A stretch of DNA of 64,000 nucleotides from Hydrogenophaga sp. (GCA_011391495.1 JAABQK010000009.1:37278-101277), one strand, 5' to 3'; counted from the first letter of the stretch, positions 17,594-27,531 are shown. The notes: generated by a model not told the origin, from the sequence alone. Translations and numbers: made by a program.

Positions 17594-17938
17594 TTATCGG
17601 TGCAGGTCCGGATCGTAGATGGTGGTGCTGGTGCCCACGCCCACCCCCACGCGCACGTTGCTGTCGCCGATCCCGGTGCTCACGCCAACGCCGGCCCCCG
17701 CGCTGACGCGGCCGTTCTGGTTCACCCCCACACCAACACCCACCGGGCCCACGCTGGTCCCCACACCCAGGTTCACCCCGCCCGAGCCCACACCGACCCC
17801 GATGGAAAAGGGCCCGACCGGGATGCCCACGCCCACCCCCACCGAGGAGCAGGCGGTCAGCCAGGTGCTGGCGGTGAGCAGCAGCAACGCCGTCCAGCGG
17901 CGGGCGCGGCTTGAAGGGTGCGGGTGGGCGATCGTCAT
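17594..17938 (-). CDS. Gly/Val-repeat lipoprotein of unknown function
   Basis: A 114-residue product with a signal peptide and a lipobox (TWLTACSS, lipidated Cys near residue 30). The mature part is built from short Gly-Val repeats (GVGVGIPVG, GVGVGVNQNG, VRVGVGVGTS), so it should be an extended or beta-strand-rich membrane-anchored protein. The start at 17938 places the signal peptide correctly. Repeats at the protein level are matched by CCCCCAC-rich DNA repeats, which may make the gene length-variable. It ends with its own terminator. No function can be assigned. Confidence 0.75.
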   Translation of the reverse strand: MTIAHPHPSSRARRWTALLLLTASTWLTACSSVGVGVGIPVGPFSIGVGVGSGGVNLGVGTSVGPVGVGVGVNQNGRVSAGAGVGVSTGIGDSNVRVGVGVGTSTTIYDPDLHR

Positions 17939-18041
17939 GGGGCGGTCTTTCGAGTCAAGGGGCCGAGGATTCCATTGTGATCCCGGCAGCGCCCGAAAGT
18001 GCCCCGACGCGACAAGCCCATGTGGGCGCGCATCCCGCCGG

Positions 18042-19991
18042 TCACGCCAGCAGGGCGTTGACGCGCTTGACGTAAGCCGCCGGGTCCTCCGGCAGACCCC
18101 CTTCGGCCAGCAGCGCCTGGTCAAACAGGATGTGGGCCAGGTCGTCGAAGTGCGCGCTGCCATCGAGCTTCTTGACCAGCGGGTGTTCGGCGTTCACTTC
18201 CAGGATCGGCTTGCTGGTGGGCGCCTGCTGCCCCGCGGCCTTGAGCATGCGGGCGAGCTGGTTGGAGAGGTCGCCCTCGCCCACCACCAGGCAGGCTGCG
18301 GAGTCGACCAGGCGCGTGGTCACGCGCACGTCCTGCGCCTTGTCCTTCAGCGCTTCCTTCAGGTTGTCCAGCACCGGCTTGAAGCTCTCGGCCGCGGCTT
18401 CGGCGGCTTTTTTCTCTTCTTCGTCCTGCAGCGAACCCAGATCGACCGCACCCTTGGCCACGCTCTGCAGCGGCGTGCCGTCGAAGTCGTGCAGGTGCGA
18501 CAGCGCCCACTCGTCCACGCGGTCGGCCATCAGCAGCACCTCGATGCCCTTCTTCTTGAACACTTCGAGCTGCGGGCTGTTCCTGGCGGCAGCGATGCTG
18601 TCGGCGGTGATGTAGTAGATCGCCGCCTGGCCTTCCTTCATGCGCGCCTTGTAGTCCGCCAGGCTCACGCTCACCGCGTCGCTGCTGGTGCTCGCAAAGC
18701 GCAGCAGCCTGGCGATCTTGTCGCGGTTGGCGAAGTCTTCGCCCAGGCCTTCTTTCAGCACCGCGCCGAACTCGGCATAGAAAGCCGAGTACTTGCCGGC
18801 GTCCTTCTCGGCGGCGGCCTTGTCTTCTTCGCTCGGCACGTCCGTCACGCCATCGGCACTGGCGGCGGCTTCCGGCCGCTTGTCCTTCTTGGCCAGGTCT
18901 TCCAGCATGGCCAGCACGCGGCGCGTGTTGCCTTCGCGGATCGCCTTCACATCGCGGCTTTCCTGCAGCAGCTCGCGGCTCACGTTCAGCGGCAGGTCGG
19001 CCGAGTCCACCACGCCCTTGACCCAGCGCAGGTAGGAAGGCATCAGCGCCTCGGCCTCGTCCATGATGAAGACGCGCTTCACGTACAGCTTGATGCCGGC
19101 CTTGCGGTCACGGTTCCACAGGTCCATCGGCGCCTTGGCCGGGATGTAGAGCAGCTGCGTATATTCGGTGGCGCCTTCCACCCGGTTGTGGCTCCAGGCC
19201 AGCGGGGCCTCCTGGTCGTAGCTGATGTTCTTGTAGAACTCGGCGTACTGTTCGTCGGAAATGTCCTTCTTGCTGCGAGCCCAGAGCGCGTTGGCCGAGT
19301 TCACGGCATCCCACTCGTCCTTCTGCACGTACTCGCTCTTCTCGGCGTCCCACTCTTCCTTCTGCATCAGGATCGGCAGGCTGATGTGGTCGGAGTACTT
19401 GGTGATCAGCGACTTGAGTTTCCAGTGGCTCAGGTACTCGCCCTTGTCCTCACGCAGGTGCAGGGTGATGCTCGTGCCGCGCGCGGCGCGTTCGATCGTT
19501 TCCACCTCAAAGTCTCCGGTGCCGCCGCTGGTCCAGCGCACGCCCTCGGCCGCCGGCAGGCCGGCGCGGCGCGACTCGACCACGATCCTGTCGGCCACGA
19601 TGAAGCCCGAATAGAAACCCACGCCGAACTGGCCGATCAGCTGCGCGTCCTTCTTCTGGTCGCCACTCAGGTGGCTCATGAAGTCCTTCGTACCGCTCTT
19701 GGCGATGGTGCCCAGGTGCTCCACCGCTTCGGCCTGGCTCATGCCGATGCCGTTGTCGGTGATGGTGATGGTCCTGGCGTCCTTGTCGAAGGCCACGCGC
19801 ACGTCCAAGTTTGGCGCGTCTTCGAACAGCTCGGCGTTGTTCAGGCCCTCGAAGCGCAGCTTGTCGCAGGCGTCCGATGCGTTGGACACCAGTTCGCGCA
19901 GGAAGATCTCGGGGTTGGAATACAGCGAATGGGTGACGAGGTGCAGCAGCTGCGCCACCTCGGCCTGGAAAGACAGGGTTTGTTTGCTCAT
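18042..19991 (-). CDS. htpG: Molecular chaperone HtpG (Hsp90)
   Basis: A 649-residue bacterial Hsp90, a cytosolic ATP-driven chaperone dimer. The N-terminal GHKL ATPase has [27 protein letters not shown] and [11 protein letters not shown]. The middle domain has [11 protein letters not shown] with the catalytic Arg, and the dimerisation domain follows. ATG 19991 starts the usual [13 protein letters not shown] heat-shock-like promoter lies upstream at 20052-20078, and a GCCCC-GCC-GGGGC stem (20022-20034) would sit in the leader. Confidence 0.98.
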   Translation of the reverse strand: MSKQTLSFQAEVAQLLHLVTHSLYSNPEIFLRELVSNASDACDKLRFEGLNNAELFEDAPNLDVRVAFDKDARTITITDNGIGMSQAEAVEHLGTIAKSGTKDFMSHLSGDQKKDAQLIGQFGVGFYSGFIVADRIVVESRRAGLPAAEGVRWTSGGTGDFEVETIERAARGTSITLHLREDKGEYLSHWKLKSLITKYSDHISLPILMQKEEWDAEKSEYVQKDEWDAVNSANALWARSKKDISDEQYAEFYKNISYDQEAPLAWSHNRVEGATEYTQLLYIPAKAPMDLWNRDRKAGIKLYVKRVFIMDEAEALMPSYLRWVKGVVDSADLPLNVSRELLQESRDVKAIREGNTRRVLAMLEDLAKKDKRPEAAASADGVTDVPSEEDKAAAEKDAGKYSAFYAEFGAVLKEGLGEDFANRDKIARLLRFASTSSDAVSVSLADYKARMKEGQAAIYYITADSIAAARNSPQLEVFKKKGIEVLLMADRVDEWALSHLHDFDGTPLQSVAKGAVDLGSLQDEEEKKAAEAAAESFKPVLDNLKEALKDKAQDVRVTTRLVDSAACLVVGEGDLSNQLARMLKAAGQQAPTSKPILEVNAEHPLVKKLDGSAHFDDLAHILFDQALLAEGGLPEDPAAYVKRVNALLA

Positions 19992-20051
19992 GGGACTCTG
20001 GGAGTTGATAAACACAGACGCGCCCCGGCGGGGCACTCACGCAAGGCGTGA

Positions 20052-20078
20052 ATTATGGGCGGCACGGGGTTTTTCAAG
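20052..20078 (-). promoter_or_regulatory. Sigma-32-like heat-shock promoter of htpG
   Basis: On the minus strand CTTGAAA (20078-20072) is followed after 12 bases by CCCATAAT (20059-20052), close to the sigma-32 pattern CTTGAA / CCCCATnT. It is placed about 60 bases before the htpG start and its -35 part overlaps the end of the upstream hydrolase gene. Confidence 0.65.
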
Positions 20079-21354
20079 CCCCGGCGGCGGCGGTCGGTCG
20101 CAGCCAGGCCAGCAGCTGCGCCGCCACCGGGGGGCTGGAGAGCAGATCCAGGTGCCCGGTGCGGTAGGCGATGAACTGGTTGCCGCGCGCAAACACCAGC
20201 CGGCGCTCCGCTTGCTCGTGTTGTCCGAGCGCGCTGTTGAGCGACACCAGGCCGTCACCCATCAGGCGGTCGGCCAGCAGGCCGCGCTGGCCGACCAGCG
20301 TGCCAGCCACGGCGTAGCAGGCCACGCCCTCGGGCAGCGGCAGCGGCACGCGGTGGTCGTCGGGCGATTCGAACCGGTCGCGCCCCTGCCAGTCCGCGTC
20401 CAGCACATGGCCGTGCCGCAGGTCGGTGATGCCGGCGCTGCGGATCTTGCCCAGCCGGGCGAACGGCGCCGTGTGAGGCGACGAAGCCAGCAGCAGATCC
20501 ACCCCGTGGCCCGCGCGCTCCAGCGGCGCCCCGTGGTGCGGCGTGCCGAGGAACACCAGCTCGCGCAGCAGTCCTGGCCAGCGCTGGCCCGCATCGCGCG
20601 CCACCTGCACCGCAGACCGCGCCAGCAGCCCGCCCATGCTGTGGCCCACGATCGTGATGCGCTCCAGCGGCACCGGCCACGCCGCCACCAGCCGATCCAG
20701 CAGCAAGGCCAGTTCACGGCCATTGATGGACGTGTGCAAGCCGCTGTTGTAGCGCAGGTAGACCGGCGTGCAGCCCAGCGCCTGCGCGAGGTATTCGCCA
20801 TGGTCGTGCCCGCTGCGGCGCCACTGTGTGTCGTTCATGCACAGGCCGTGCGCCAGCAACAGCAGGTGCGGACCCGTCGCCGCGCCCAGCCGAGTGGCCA
20901 GCGCATCCGGCCCGCCCAGCGTCAAGCGGGCGCCGCCGAAACGCAGCTCCATGCCCTGCGCCAGCGGGTTGCCCATGGCCACCAGCTTGTCGCCCAGCAC
21001 ACCGTTGAGCGCAGCCAGCACCGCTTCGCGCGCGGGCGAGTCCTCGGGGTGGGTGGCGGGGTCGTCCAGCAGCGGCAGCAGCAAACCCAGCACCGCGTCC
21101 GTGCCGTGGCCCACCAGCCGGGTCACGCCGCGCACCGCCTGGTAGATCTGTCCCGTCAGGCCGCTGGCCTGTTCCTCCGAAGCCCCGTTCGAAAAACCCA
21201 GCCGACGCCGCACCGACTGGTGCACCCCCTCGGCGATGTTGATCACACCGTGCGTCGCCTGCATGGCCAGCTGCGCTGCGGCCTTCAGGTCCGACGGGCG
21301 CACATGGCGCAGCACGGCGCGCTTGGGGTAGGTGGAGGGGGAGGAAGAAACCAT
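20074..21354 (-). CDS. Alpha/beta hydrolase, PGAP1/lipase-like
   Basis: A 426-residue hydrolase. An N-terminal helical region of about 150 residues has no recognisable domain. The alpha/beta core follows with LLLLAHGLCMNDTQW (oxyanion region) and the nucleophile elbow GHSMGG, whose Ser is catalytic. An FLGTPHHG motif shared with PGAP1 and lipase-class esterases comes next. A late acidic residue (LMGDGLVS) and a C-terminal His (RTGHLDLL) could complete the triad. There is no signal peptide. Substrate unknown; lipids or polyester are reasonable candidates. Confidence 0.82.
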   Translation of the reverse strand: MVSSSPSTYPKRAVLRHVRPSDLKAAAQLAMQATHGVINIAEGVHQSVRRRLGFSNGASEEQASGLTGQIYQAVRGVTRLVGHGTDAVLGLLLPLLDDPATHPEDSPAREAVLAALNGVLGDKLVAMGNPLAQGMELRFGGARLTLGGPDALATRLGAATGPHLLLLAHGLCMNDTQWRRSGHDHGEYLAQALGCTPVYLRYNSGLHTSINGRELALLLDRLVAAWPVPLERITIVGHSMGGLLARSAVQVARDAGQRWPGLLRELVFLGTPHHGAPLERAGHGVDLLLASSPHTAPFARLGKIRSAGITDLRHGHVLDADWQGRDRFESPDDHRVPLPLPEGVACYAVAGTLVGQRGLLADRLMGDGLVSLNSALGQHEQAERRLVFARGNQFIAYRTGHLDLLSSPPVAAQLLAWLRPTAAAGA

Positions 21355-21533
21355 GATTCATTGTGGCCGGGGTAGCTCGGTGACAGTGGGTGCAAAACTC
21401 TACGTCCAGCGTGTATCGAAAGTCCCAGGCGCCCTTTGGATCAAATCGCTTTGTGCTTTGTGAAACGCGAAGGGACACAAAACCGACCACCACTTGCCTT
21501 GCAGCTCACCACGACCGACCGCGCGACCCACTT

Positions 21534-22793
21534 TCAAAAACTCTCCTCTGCCCCCAGGTACCGCCACTGCCCCACCGGCAGATTGCCCAGCACCACGTTG
21601 CCGATGCGGATGCGCTTGAGGCCCACCACGTGCAGGCCGACCTGTTCGCACATGCGGCGGATCTGGCGCTTTTTGCCTTCCTTGAGGATGAAACGCAGCT
21701 GCTCGGGGTTCATCCAGTCCACCTGCGCGGGCTTCAAAGGCTGGTCGTCCAGGCTCAGGCCATGGCGCAGCAGGGCCAGCTTGTCCGCGGGGAAGACGGC
21801 CTGCACGTCCTGCGTGACCACGCCCGCGCCGTGCGGGCCGTTGGGCGCGTAGTGCACGCGCACCAGGTATTCCTTTTCGATGCCGCTGTTCTCGCCGATG
21901 AGCTGGCGCGCGATGCGGCCGTCCTGCGTGAGCACGAGCAGGCCCACGGAGTCGATGTCGAGCCGGCCGCAGGGCGCGAGGCCGCGGGTGTGTTCGGGGG
22001 CGAAGCGGCGGTTGTCCGCCGGGTGGCGGGCGTCGCCGCGCCACTGGCTGGGCGCGCCGATCAGCGTGGCGGCGGCTTCGTGGCCGTCTTCGGGCTGGCC
22101 GCTCACGTAGCCCATGGGCTTGTGCAGCAGGATGGTGACCTGCCCCGCCTGCTGGTGGCGCGCCTGGGGCAGCACCTCCACCTTCGCGTCGGGCGCGACG
22201 GGCATGCCCATGACAGCGGGCTCGCCGTTGACCAGCACCCAGCCGCGCGCGATCCATTCGTCGGCCTCGCGGCGCGAGCACAGGCCGAGGTCGGCCATGC
22301 GTTTGTTGAGCCGGATTTCACCGCGCACGTTGCCGACACGGGCGAGGTCGGGCCGGTGCGGCTGCACCGGGCGCGGTGCAGGGGACGGGCCGCGCTGCGG
22401 GCGGTCGGCCGCGCCGTGGGGCGCGTCGCGCGGATCGGCGCGGCGCGAGACCGGGCGCTCGCTCCAGCCGCGGTCTTCGCCGCGCGGGCCGGCTGCGGGG
22501 CCGGAGCGTGGGCGGTCCCCGGCGGGGCGCGGTCCCGCGGGCCGGTCGCTGCCCGGGCGGTCAGCCCCGTAGCGCGACCGCTCGGCGCGCTCGCCTTCGG
22601 GGCCGGATCGCTGGGCGCCGAAGCCCGGCGCGCGCTCGCGTGGCGGCTTGGGTGCCGAGGCTGAAACGCTCTTGGCGCGGGCGGGTCCGGGCGGGCGCAC
22701 CGGGGCGCGGCGCGGCGCAAACGGGTCGGCCGGGGCCTTCTTCGCGGCGCCCGGGTTGAGCTTGAGCGTGCTGGATTTTTTGTCGGTGGTCAT
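21534..22793 (-). CDS. rluF: RluF-like 23S rRNA pseudouridine synthase with long disordered N-terminal tail
   Basis: A 419-residue protein of the RsuA/RluB/E/F family. After about 150 residues of low-complexity Arg/Pro/Gly/Ser sequence comes an S4 RNA-binding domain ([22 protein letters not shown]) and a catalytic domain. The catalytic Asp is in [14 protein letters not shown], and the C-terminal [13 protein letters not shown] is typical. RluF modifies U2604/U2605 of 23S rRNA in E. coli; the [13 protein letters not shown] and GNVVLGNLP details favour RluF over RluB, but the exact target is inferred. Start at 22793 (MTTDKK); an upstream GTG would add 13 residues. Confidence 0.85.
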   Translation of the reverse strand: MTTDKKSSTLKLNPGAAKKAPADPFAPRRAPVRPPGPARAKSVSASAPKPPRERAPGFGAQRSGPEGERAERSRYGADRPGSDRPAGPRPAGDRPRSGPAAGPRGEDRGWSERPVSRRADPRDAPHGAADRPQRGPSPAPRPVQPHRPDLARVGNVRGEIRLNKRMADLGLCSRREADEWIARGWVLVNGEPAVMGMPVAPDAKVEVLPQARHQQAGQVTILLHKPMGYVSGQPEDGHEAAATLIGAPSQWRGDARHPADNRRFAPEHTRGLAPCGRLDIDSVGLLVLTQDGRIARQLIGENSGIEKEYLVRVHYAPNGPHGAGVVTQDVQAVFPADKLALLRHGLSLDDQPLKPAQVDWMNPEQLRFILKEGKKRQIRRMCEQVGLHVVGLKRIRIGNVVLGNLPVGQWRYLGAEESF

Positions 22794-22815
22794 GGGGGGA
22801 TCATCCCAGAAGGGT

Positions 22816-23556
22816 TCAGGTGCCTGGGCCACCCAGATGGCCGTAGCGCAGGGCTTGCAGGTCCAGCACGCGCAGGCCGCCGTATTCCACCCGTATCCAG
22901 CCCCTGGCCGACAGGGTGGACAGCGCTTCGTTCACCCGCTGGCGCGACAGACCGACCAGGTAGGCGAGCTCCTGCTGGGTGATGCGCAGGATGCCGCCCA
23001 CGTTGGGCGAGAGCAGCGGGTGGAACAGCGCGGCGAGGTTGCGCGCGACGCGCAGGTCGGGGTTGTTGATGCGGTCGATCTCGCGGGCGGCGATGAACTG
23101 GCCCAGGCGCTCGTTGAGCTGGTGCATGACGAAGCGGTTGAAGCCGAGCGAGTGGTCGATCAGCCAGTCGAAGGTCTCCACCGGCAGGCCGGCCACGTGG
23201 CTCTTGCGCAGGGCCTGGATGTTGTAACGGTAGTGCTCGTGCTTGAGCACCGTGCCTTCGCCGAACCAGCCACCGGGCGCCACGCCGGTGAAGGTGATCA
23301 CCGGGCCTTGCGATTCGTCGTTGCTCATCTTGAGCAGGCCGTCCACCAGACCAAACCAGAAAGTGACGGGCCGCCCGATGCGGCAGATGGTTTCGCCGAC
23401 CTGCACCTCGCTCACCACCAGCGCGTCCACCGCGCGCTCGCGCTCACGCTCGCTCAGGCGCTGCAGCCACGGAATCTGCGCCAGCTCCTCGGGAGTGGGC
23501 GGGCGGGCACGCTCGCGCAGCAGGGAGCCGGTGCGGGAGGGGGTGGTGGGGCTCAT
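22816..23556 (-). CDS. Crp/Fnr-family transcriptional regulator
   Basis: A 246-residue regulator with a cyclic-nucleotide-binding-like beta-roll (about 40-150, containing [10 protein letters not shown]) and a C-terminal winged helix whose recognition helix is in LTQQELA-type [20 protein letters not shown]. It has no N-terminal Cys cluster, so it is not an oxygen-sensing Fnr. The effector pocket lacks a convincing cAMP Arg-Ser pair, so the ligand is unknown. It is transcribed divergently from the acyl-CoA ligase/liv cluster, with 167 bases between starts, and is a good candidate regulator of that cluster. Confidence 0.88.
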   Translation of the reverse strand: MSPTTPSRTGSLLRERARPPTPEELAQIPWLQRLSERERERAVDALVVSEVQVGETICRIGRPVTFWFGLVDGLLKMSNDESQGPVITFTGVAPGGWFGEGTVLKHEHYRYNIQALRKSHVAGLPVETFDWLIDHSLGFNRFVMHQLNERLGQFIAAREIDRINNPDLRVARNLAALFHPLLSPNVGGILRITQQELAYLVGLSRQRVNEALSTLSARGWIRVEYGGLRVLDLQALRYGHLGGPGT

Positions 23557-23603
23557 GTGGGGTCCGGCGACTAGGGAAAGTCCTAGGAGGGCAGACCCTT
23601 CGA

Positions 23604-23621
23604 TTGTCGTCGCACTGACAA
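23604..23621. promoter_or_regulatory. Candidate Crp/Fnr-type operator in the divergent spacer
   Basis: TTGTC-N8-GACAA is an inverted repeat centred in the spacer between the Crp/Fnr gene and the ligase/liv cluster. Overall length and half-site separation fit a dimeric regulator of this family, but the arms are only 5 bp. Confidence 0.35.
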
Positions 23622-23723
23622 CATAACGTCAAACATCGGCCTACCATCCGCCACAGAATGACATCGAACAGGGGTGGCTGGCGCGCACCGAGCGCCCCGC
23701 CCCGAGGACCCGCATCTGGAGAC

Positions 23724-25676
23724 ATGGCCATGCAAAACACGTTCCCCCGGCTGCTGCTGGAGCACGCGAAGAACCGCCCCGACGCGGCCGCGATGCGCGA
23801 GAAGGAATACGGCATCTGGCAGACCACGACCTGGGCCGCCATGGCGCAGCTGGTGGAAGCCATCGCCTGCGGCCTGCACCAGGCCGGCCTGCAGCGCGGC
23901 GAGCACATGGTGGTGATCGGCGCGAACCGGCCCCGCCTGTACGCCACCATGCTCGCCGCGCAGTCGCTGGGTGCGATTCCGGTGCCGCTGTACCAGGACG
24001 CGGTGGGCGCCGAATGCGTGTTCCCGATCAACAACGCCGAGGTGCGCTTCGCGGTGGTGGAAGACCAGGAGCAGGTCGACAAGATGCTCGAAATCCGCGA
24101 CCGCTGCCCCCAGCTGAGCCACATCTATTTCGACGACCCGCGTGGCCTGCGCAACTACGACCAGCCCGGCCTGGGCGCCCTGGAGGAACTGGTGGCCGCG
24201 GGCAAGGCCTTTGCCCAGATCCATCCCGAGGTGTTTCGCGAGCAGGTGGCGCTGGGCCAGCCCGACGACGTGGCCGCGATGTTCTTCACCTCGGGCACCA
24301 CCGGCAACCCCAAGGGCGTGGTGCACACCCACAACACGCTGATCGACCGCGCCGCCGTGGGTGCGCGCTTCGACAAGCTGACCGAGCAGGACGAGGTGCT
24401 GGCCTACCTGCCGCCTGCCTGGATCGGGCAGAACATCTTTTCCTACGCCCAGTGGCTGGTGGCCGGCTACGTGGTGAACTGCCCGGAGTCGGGCGCCACC
24501 GTCACCATCGACCTGAAGGAAGTGGGCCCCACCTACTACTTCGCGCCGCCGCGCGTGTTCGAAGGCCTGCTCACCACGGTGATGATCCGCATGGAAGACG
24601 CGGGCACGATCAAGCGCAAGATGTTCCACGCCTTCATGGACGTGGCGCGCCGCGTCGGCCCGACCCGGATGGACGGCAAGTCCATCGGCTTGGTGGACGG
24701 CATCAAGTACGCGCTGGGCAACATCCTGGTGTACGGCCCGCTGCGCAACAGCCTGGGTCTCAGCCGGGTGCGCGTGGCCTACACGGCCGGTGAAGCGATT
24801 GGCCCCGACCTCTTCAGCTTCTACCGCTCGATCGGCATCAACCTGAAGCAGCTCTATGGCTCGACCGAGACGGCCGTGTTCGTCTGCCTGCAGCCCGACC
24901 ACGAAGCGCGCGCCGACACGGTGGGCGTGCCCTGCGAAGGTGTGGAAATCAAGCTCAGTGAAACGGGCGAGATCCTGGTGAAATCGCCCGGCCTGCTCAA
25001 GGGCTACTACAAGAACCCCGAGGCCACGGCCGAGGTGCTCACCGCCGACGGCTGGTACCACACCAGCGACGCCGGCTTCATCGACGCGTCGGGCCACCTG
25101 AAGATCATCGACCGCGTGAAAGACGTGGGCCGCATCAAGGGCGGCGCCAACGACGGCGCCATGTTCGCGCCCAAGTACGTGGAGAACAAGCTCAAGTTCT
25201 TCTCGCAGATCAAGGAGGTGGTGGCCTACGGCGACCAGCGCGACCAGGTCTGCGTGATGGTGAACATCGACTTCGAGGCTGTGGGCAACTGGGCCGAGCG
25301 CCGCAACCTGCCCTACGCCGGCTACACCGACCTGGCGCAGAAGCCCGAGGTGTACGAACTGATCCGCGAATGCGTGGAGAAGGTCAACGCCGACCTGAGC
25401 CGCGACGAACTGCTGGCCGGCAGCCAGATCAGCCGCTTCCTGGTGCTGCACAAGGAACTGGACGCCGACGACGGCGAACTCACCCGCACCAACAAGGTCC
25501 GCCGCGGTTTCATTGCCGACAAATACCAGGTGCTGGTCGATGCCCTCTACAGCGGCAAGACCGAGCAGTTCATCGAAACCCAGGTGAAGTTCGAAGACGG
25601 CCGCACCGGCAGCGTGAGCGCCACGCTCAGGATCGGTGACGCCAAGACGTTCGCACCGGTGAAGGCCGCGGCCTGA
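23724..25676 (+). CDS. AMP-forming acyl-CoA ligase (long-chain/aryl type) leading the liv cluster
   Basis: A 650-residue adenylate-forming ligase that activates a carboxylic acid to its CoA thioester. It has the P-loop FFTSGTTGNPKGVVH at 188-201, the adenine motif LYGSTETAV, YHTSDAGF, and the hinge Asp-Arg in KIIDRVKDVG. A long insert near GGANDGAMFAPKYVENKLKFF is typical of FAA1-like long-chain synthetases. ATG 23724 has a GGAG site; a second ATG two codons later is possible. It is the first gene of a run with livG starting 22 bases downstream, so its substrate is probably what the transporter imports. Exact acid unknown. Confidence 0.87.
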   Translation: MAMQNTFPRLLLEHAKNRPDAAAMREKEYGIWQTTTWAAMAQLVEAIACGLHQAGLQRGEHMVVIGANRPRLYATMLAAQSLGAIPVPLYQDAVGAECVFPINNAEVRFAVVEDQEQVDKMLEIRDRCPQLSHIYFDDPRGLRNYDQPGLGALEELVAAGKAFAQIHPEVFREQVALGQPDDVAAMFFTSGTTGNPKGVVHTHNTLIDRAAVGARFDKLTEQDEVLAYLPPAWIGQNIFSYAQWLVAGYVVNCPESGATVTIDLKEVGPTYYFAPPRVFEGLLTTVMIRMEDAGTIKRKMFHAFMDVARRVGPTRMDGKSIGLVDGIKYALGNILVYGPLRNSLGLSRVRVAYTAGEAIGPDLFSFYRSIGINLKQLYGSTETAVFVCLQPDHEARADTVGVPCEGVEIKLSETGEILVKSPGLLKGYYKNPEATAEVLTADGWYHTSDAGFIDASGHLKIIDRVKDVGRIKGGANDGAMFAPKYVENKLKFFSQIKEVVAYGDQRDQVCVMVNIDFEAVGNWAERRNLPYAGYTDLAQKPEVYELIRECVEKVNADLSRDELLAGSQISRFLVLHKELDADDGELTRTNKVRRGFIADKYQVLVDALYSGKTEQFIETQVKFEDGRTGSVSATLRIGDAKTFAPVKAAA

Positions 25677-25698
25677 ACACCCCCCACGGAACGCCCCC

Positions 25699-26481
25699 AT
25701 GACCAAGAAAATCGGCGACGTCATCCTCGACGTGCAAAACATCAGCCTGCGCTTCGGCGGCGTGAAGGCGCTGACCGACATTTCCTTCAACGTGAAGGAA
25801 CACGAAGTGCGCGCCATCATCGGCCCCAACGGCGCCGGCAAGAGCTCGATGCTCAACTGCATCAACGGCGTGTACCAGCCGCAGGAAGGCAGCATCAGCT
25901 TCCGCGGCCAGACCTTCAAGCACATGAACAGCCGGCAGGTGGCCGAGATGGGCATCGCCCGCACCTTCCAGAACCTGGCGCTGTTCAAGGGCATGAGCGT
26001 GATCGACAACATCATGACCGGCCGCAACCTGCGCATCAAGAGCAACCTGTTCCTGCAGGCGCTGCGCATCGGGCCGGCGCAGCGGGAAGAAGAGCAGCAC
26101 CGCGAGTTCGTCGAACACATCATCGATTTCCTGGAAATCCAGGCCTTCCGCAAGACGCCGGTGGGCCAGCTGCCCTACGGCCTGCAAAAGCGCGTGGACC
26201 TGGGCCGCGCCCTGGCGATGGAGCCGCAGGTGCTGCTGCTCGACGAGCCCATGGCCGGCATGAACCTGGAAGAGAAGCAGGACATGAGCCGCTTCATCCT
26301 GGACGTGAACGACGAGTTCGGCACCACCATCGTGCTGATCGAACACGACATGGGCGTGGTGATGGACATCAGCGACCGCGTGGTGGTGCTCGACTACGGC
26401 AAGAAGATCGGCGACGGCACCCCGGAAGAGGTGCGCAACAACGAAGAAGTGATCAGTGCCTATCTGGGCACCTCACACTGA
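25699..26481 (+). CDS. livG: Branched-chain amino-acid-type ABC transporter ATPase LivG
   Basis: A 260-residue ATPase with Walker A GPNGAGKSS, the LivG-type GIARTFQNLALF Q-loop, signature PYGLQKRVDLGRAL, Walker B LLLDEPMAGM and H-loop IEHDMGVV. The LivG-specific C-terminal YGKKIGDGTPEEVRNN is present. The signature has Pro-Tyr-Gly in place of the usual Leu-Ser-Tyr-Gly, a common variant. It works with LivHM and LivF in a HAAT-family importer, here probably for an organic acid rather than leucine, given the flanking ligases. Confidence 0.92.
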   Translation: MTKKIGDVILDVQNISLRFGGVKALTDISFNVKEHEVRAIIGPNGAGKSSMLNCINGVYQPQEGSISFRGQTFKHMNSRQVAEMGIARTFQNLALFKGMSVIDNIMTGRNLRIKSNLFLQALRIGPAQREEEQHREFVEHIIDFLEIQAFRKTPVGQLPYGLQKRVDLGRALAMEPQVLLLDEPMAGMNLEEKQDMSRFILDVNDEFGTTIVLIEHDMGVVMDISDRVVVLDYGKKIGDGTPEEVRNNEEVISAYLGTSH

Positions 26482-26496
26482 ACGCGGAGACACACC

Positions 26497-27426
26497 ATGG
26501 GATTTTTTCTGGAAACATTGCTCGGCGGCCTGATGGCCGGCATGCTGTATTCGCTGGTGGCGCTCGGCTTCGTGCTGATCTTCAAAGCCTCGGGCGTCTT
26601 CAACTTCGCGCAGGGTGCGATGGTGTTGTTCGCTGCGCTGGCCATGGCCCGCTTCTCGGAGTGGATTCCAGCGTGGCTGGGTCTGGAGAACAAGTTCCTC
26701 GGCAACCTGATCGCCTTCGCACTGGCGGCGGTCTGCATGTTCATCCTGGCCTGGCTGATCGAACGCCTGGTACTGCGGCACCTGGTGAACCAGGAGGGCG
26801 TGACGCTGCTGATGGCGACGCTGGGCATCACCTACTTCATCGACGGCCTGGGCCAGACGATCTTCGGCAGCGACATCTACCAGATCGACGTGGGCATGCC
26901 CAAGGACCCGATCTTCCTGTTCGAGAGCGTGTTCGAGGGCGGCGTGCTGGTGAACCAGGAGGACGTGATCGCGGCCGTGGTGGCGGCGGCGCTGGTGACC
27001 GTGCTCTCGCTGTTCTTCCAGAAGACCAGCACCGGCCGCGCGCTGCGTGCGGTGGCCGACGACCACCAGGCGGCGCAGTCCATCGGCATCCCGCTCAACC
27101 GCATCTGGGTCATCGTCTGGTGCGTGGCCGGCATCACCGCGCTGGTGGCCGGGATCATCTGGGGCTCCAAGCTCGGCGTGCAGTTCACGCTGACCACGGT
27201 GGCCCTGCGCGCCCTGCCCGTGATCATCCTGGGCGGCCTCACCTCGGTGCCCGGCGCCATCATCGGTGGCCTGATCATCGGCGTGGGCGAGAAGCTCTCC
27301 GAGGTCTACCTCGGCCCCTATGTGGGTGGCGGCATCGAGATCTGGTTTGCCTACATGCTGGCGCTCGTGTTCCTGCTGTTCCGGCCGCAAGGGTTGTTTG
27401 GAGAAAAAATTATTGACCGCGTGTGA
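26497..27426 (+). CDS. livH: Branched-chain amino-acid-type ABC transporter permease LivH
   Basis: A 309-residue inner-membrane permease. It starts with FLETLLGGLMAGMLYSLVALG, typical of LivH, then FNFAQGAMVLFAAL. The GRALRAVADDHQAAQSIGIPLNR cytoplasmic loop that contacts the ATPase is clear, as is the C-terminal LFRPQGLFGEKIIDRV. About eight hydrophobic segments are seen. It starts 15 bases after livG. An intergenic repeat copy and a 159-base spacer follow before livM. Confidence 0.93.
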   Translation: MGFFLETLLGGLMAGMLYSLVALGFVLIFKASGVFNFAQGAMVLFAALAMARFSEWIPAWLGLENKFLGNLIAFALAAVCMFILAWLIERLVLRHLVNQEGVTLLMATLGITYFIDGLGQTIFGSDIYQIDVGMPKDPIFLFESVFEGGVLVNQEDVIAAVVAAALVTVLSLFFQKTSTGRALRAVADDHQAAQSIGIPLNRIWVIVWCVAGITALVAGIIWGSKLGVQFTLTTVALRALPVIILGGLTSVPGAIIGGLIIGVGEKLSEVYLGPYVGGGIEIWFAYMLALVFLLFRPQGLFGEKIIDRV

Positions 27427-27430
27427 GATG

Positions 27431-27531
27431 AGACACCCCCTGCGCCGCTTCGCGTCTTCCCCCTCTCTCGCCTTCGGCGGGAGGGGAACGCTCCCTGAGG
27501 CCCGGCAAAGCCGGTTCCTCGGGAGCCCTGG
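27431..27531 (+). repeat. Interspersed intergenic repeat copy inside the liv operon
   Basis: Has CACCCCCTGCGCCGCTTCGCG, a CCCCTCTCTC...GGGAGGGG stem and GGCCCGGCAAAGCCGGTTCC. It is the longest and most diverged copy. Its location between livH and livM suggests a role in differential mRNA stability or internal termination. Confidence 0.75.

Noticed and set aside
17619..20051. 810-codon plus-strand open frame
   Set aside because: Antisense to htpG and the lipoprotein; composition is typical of high-GC antisense frames.
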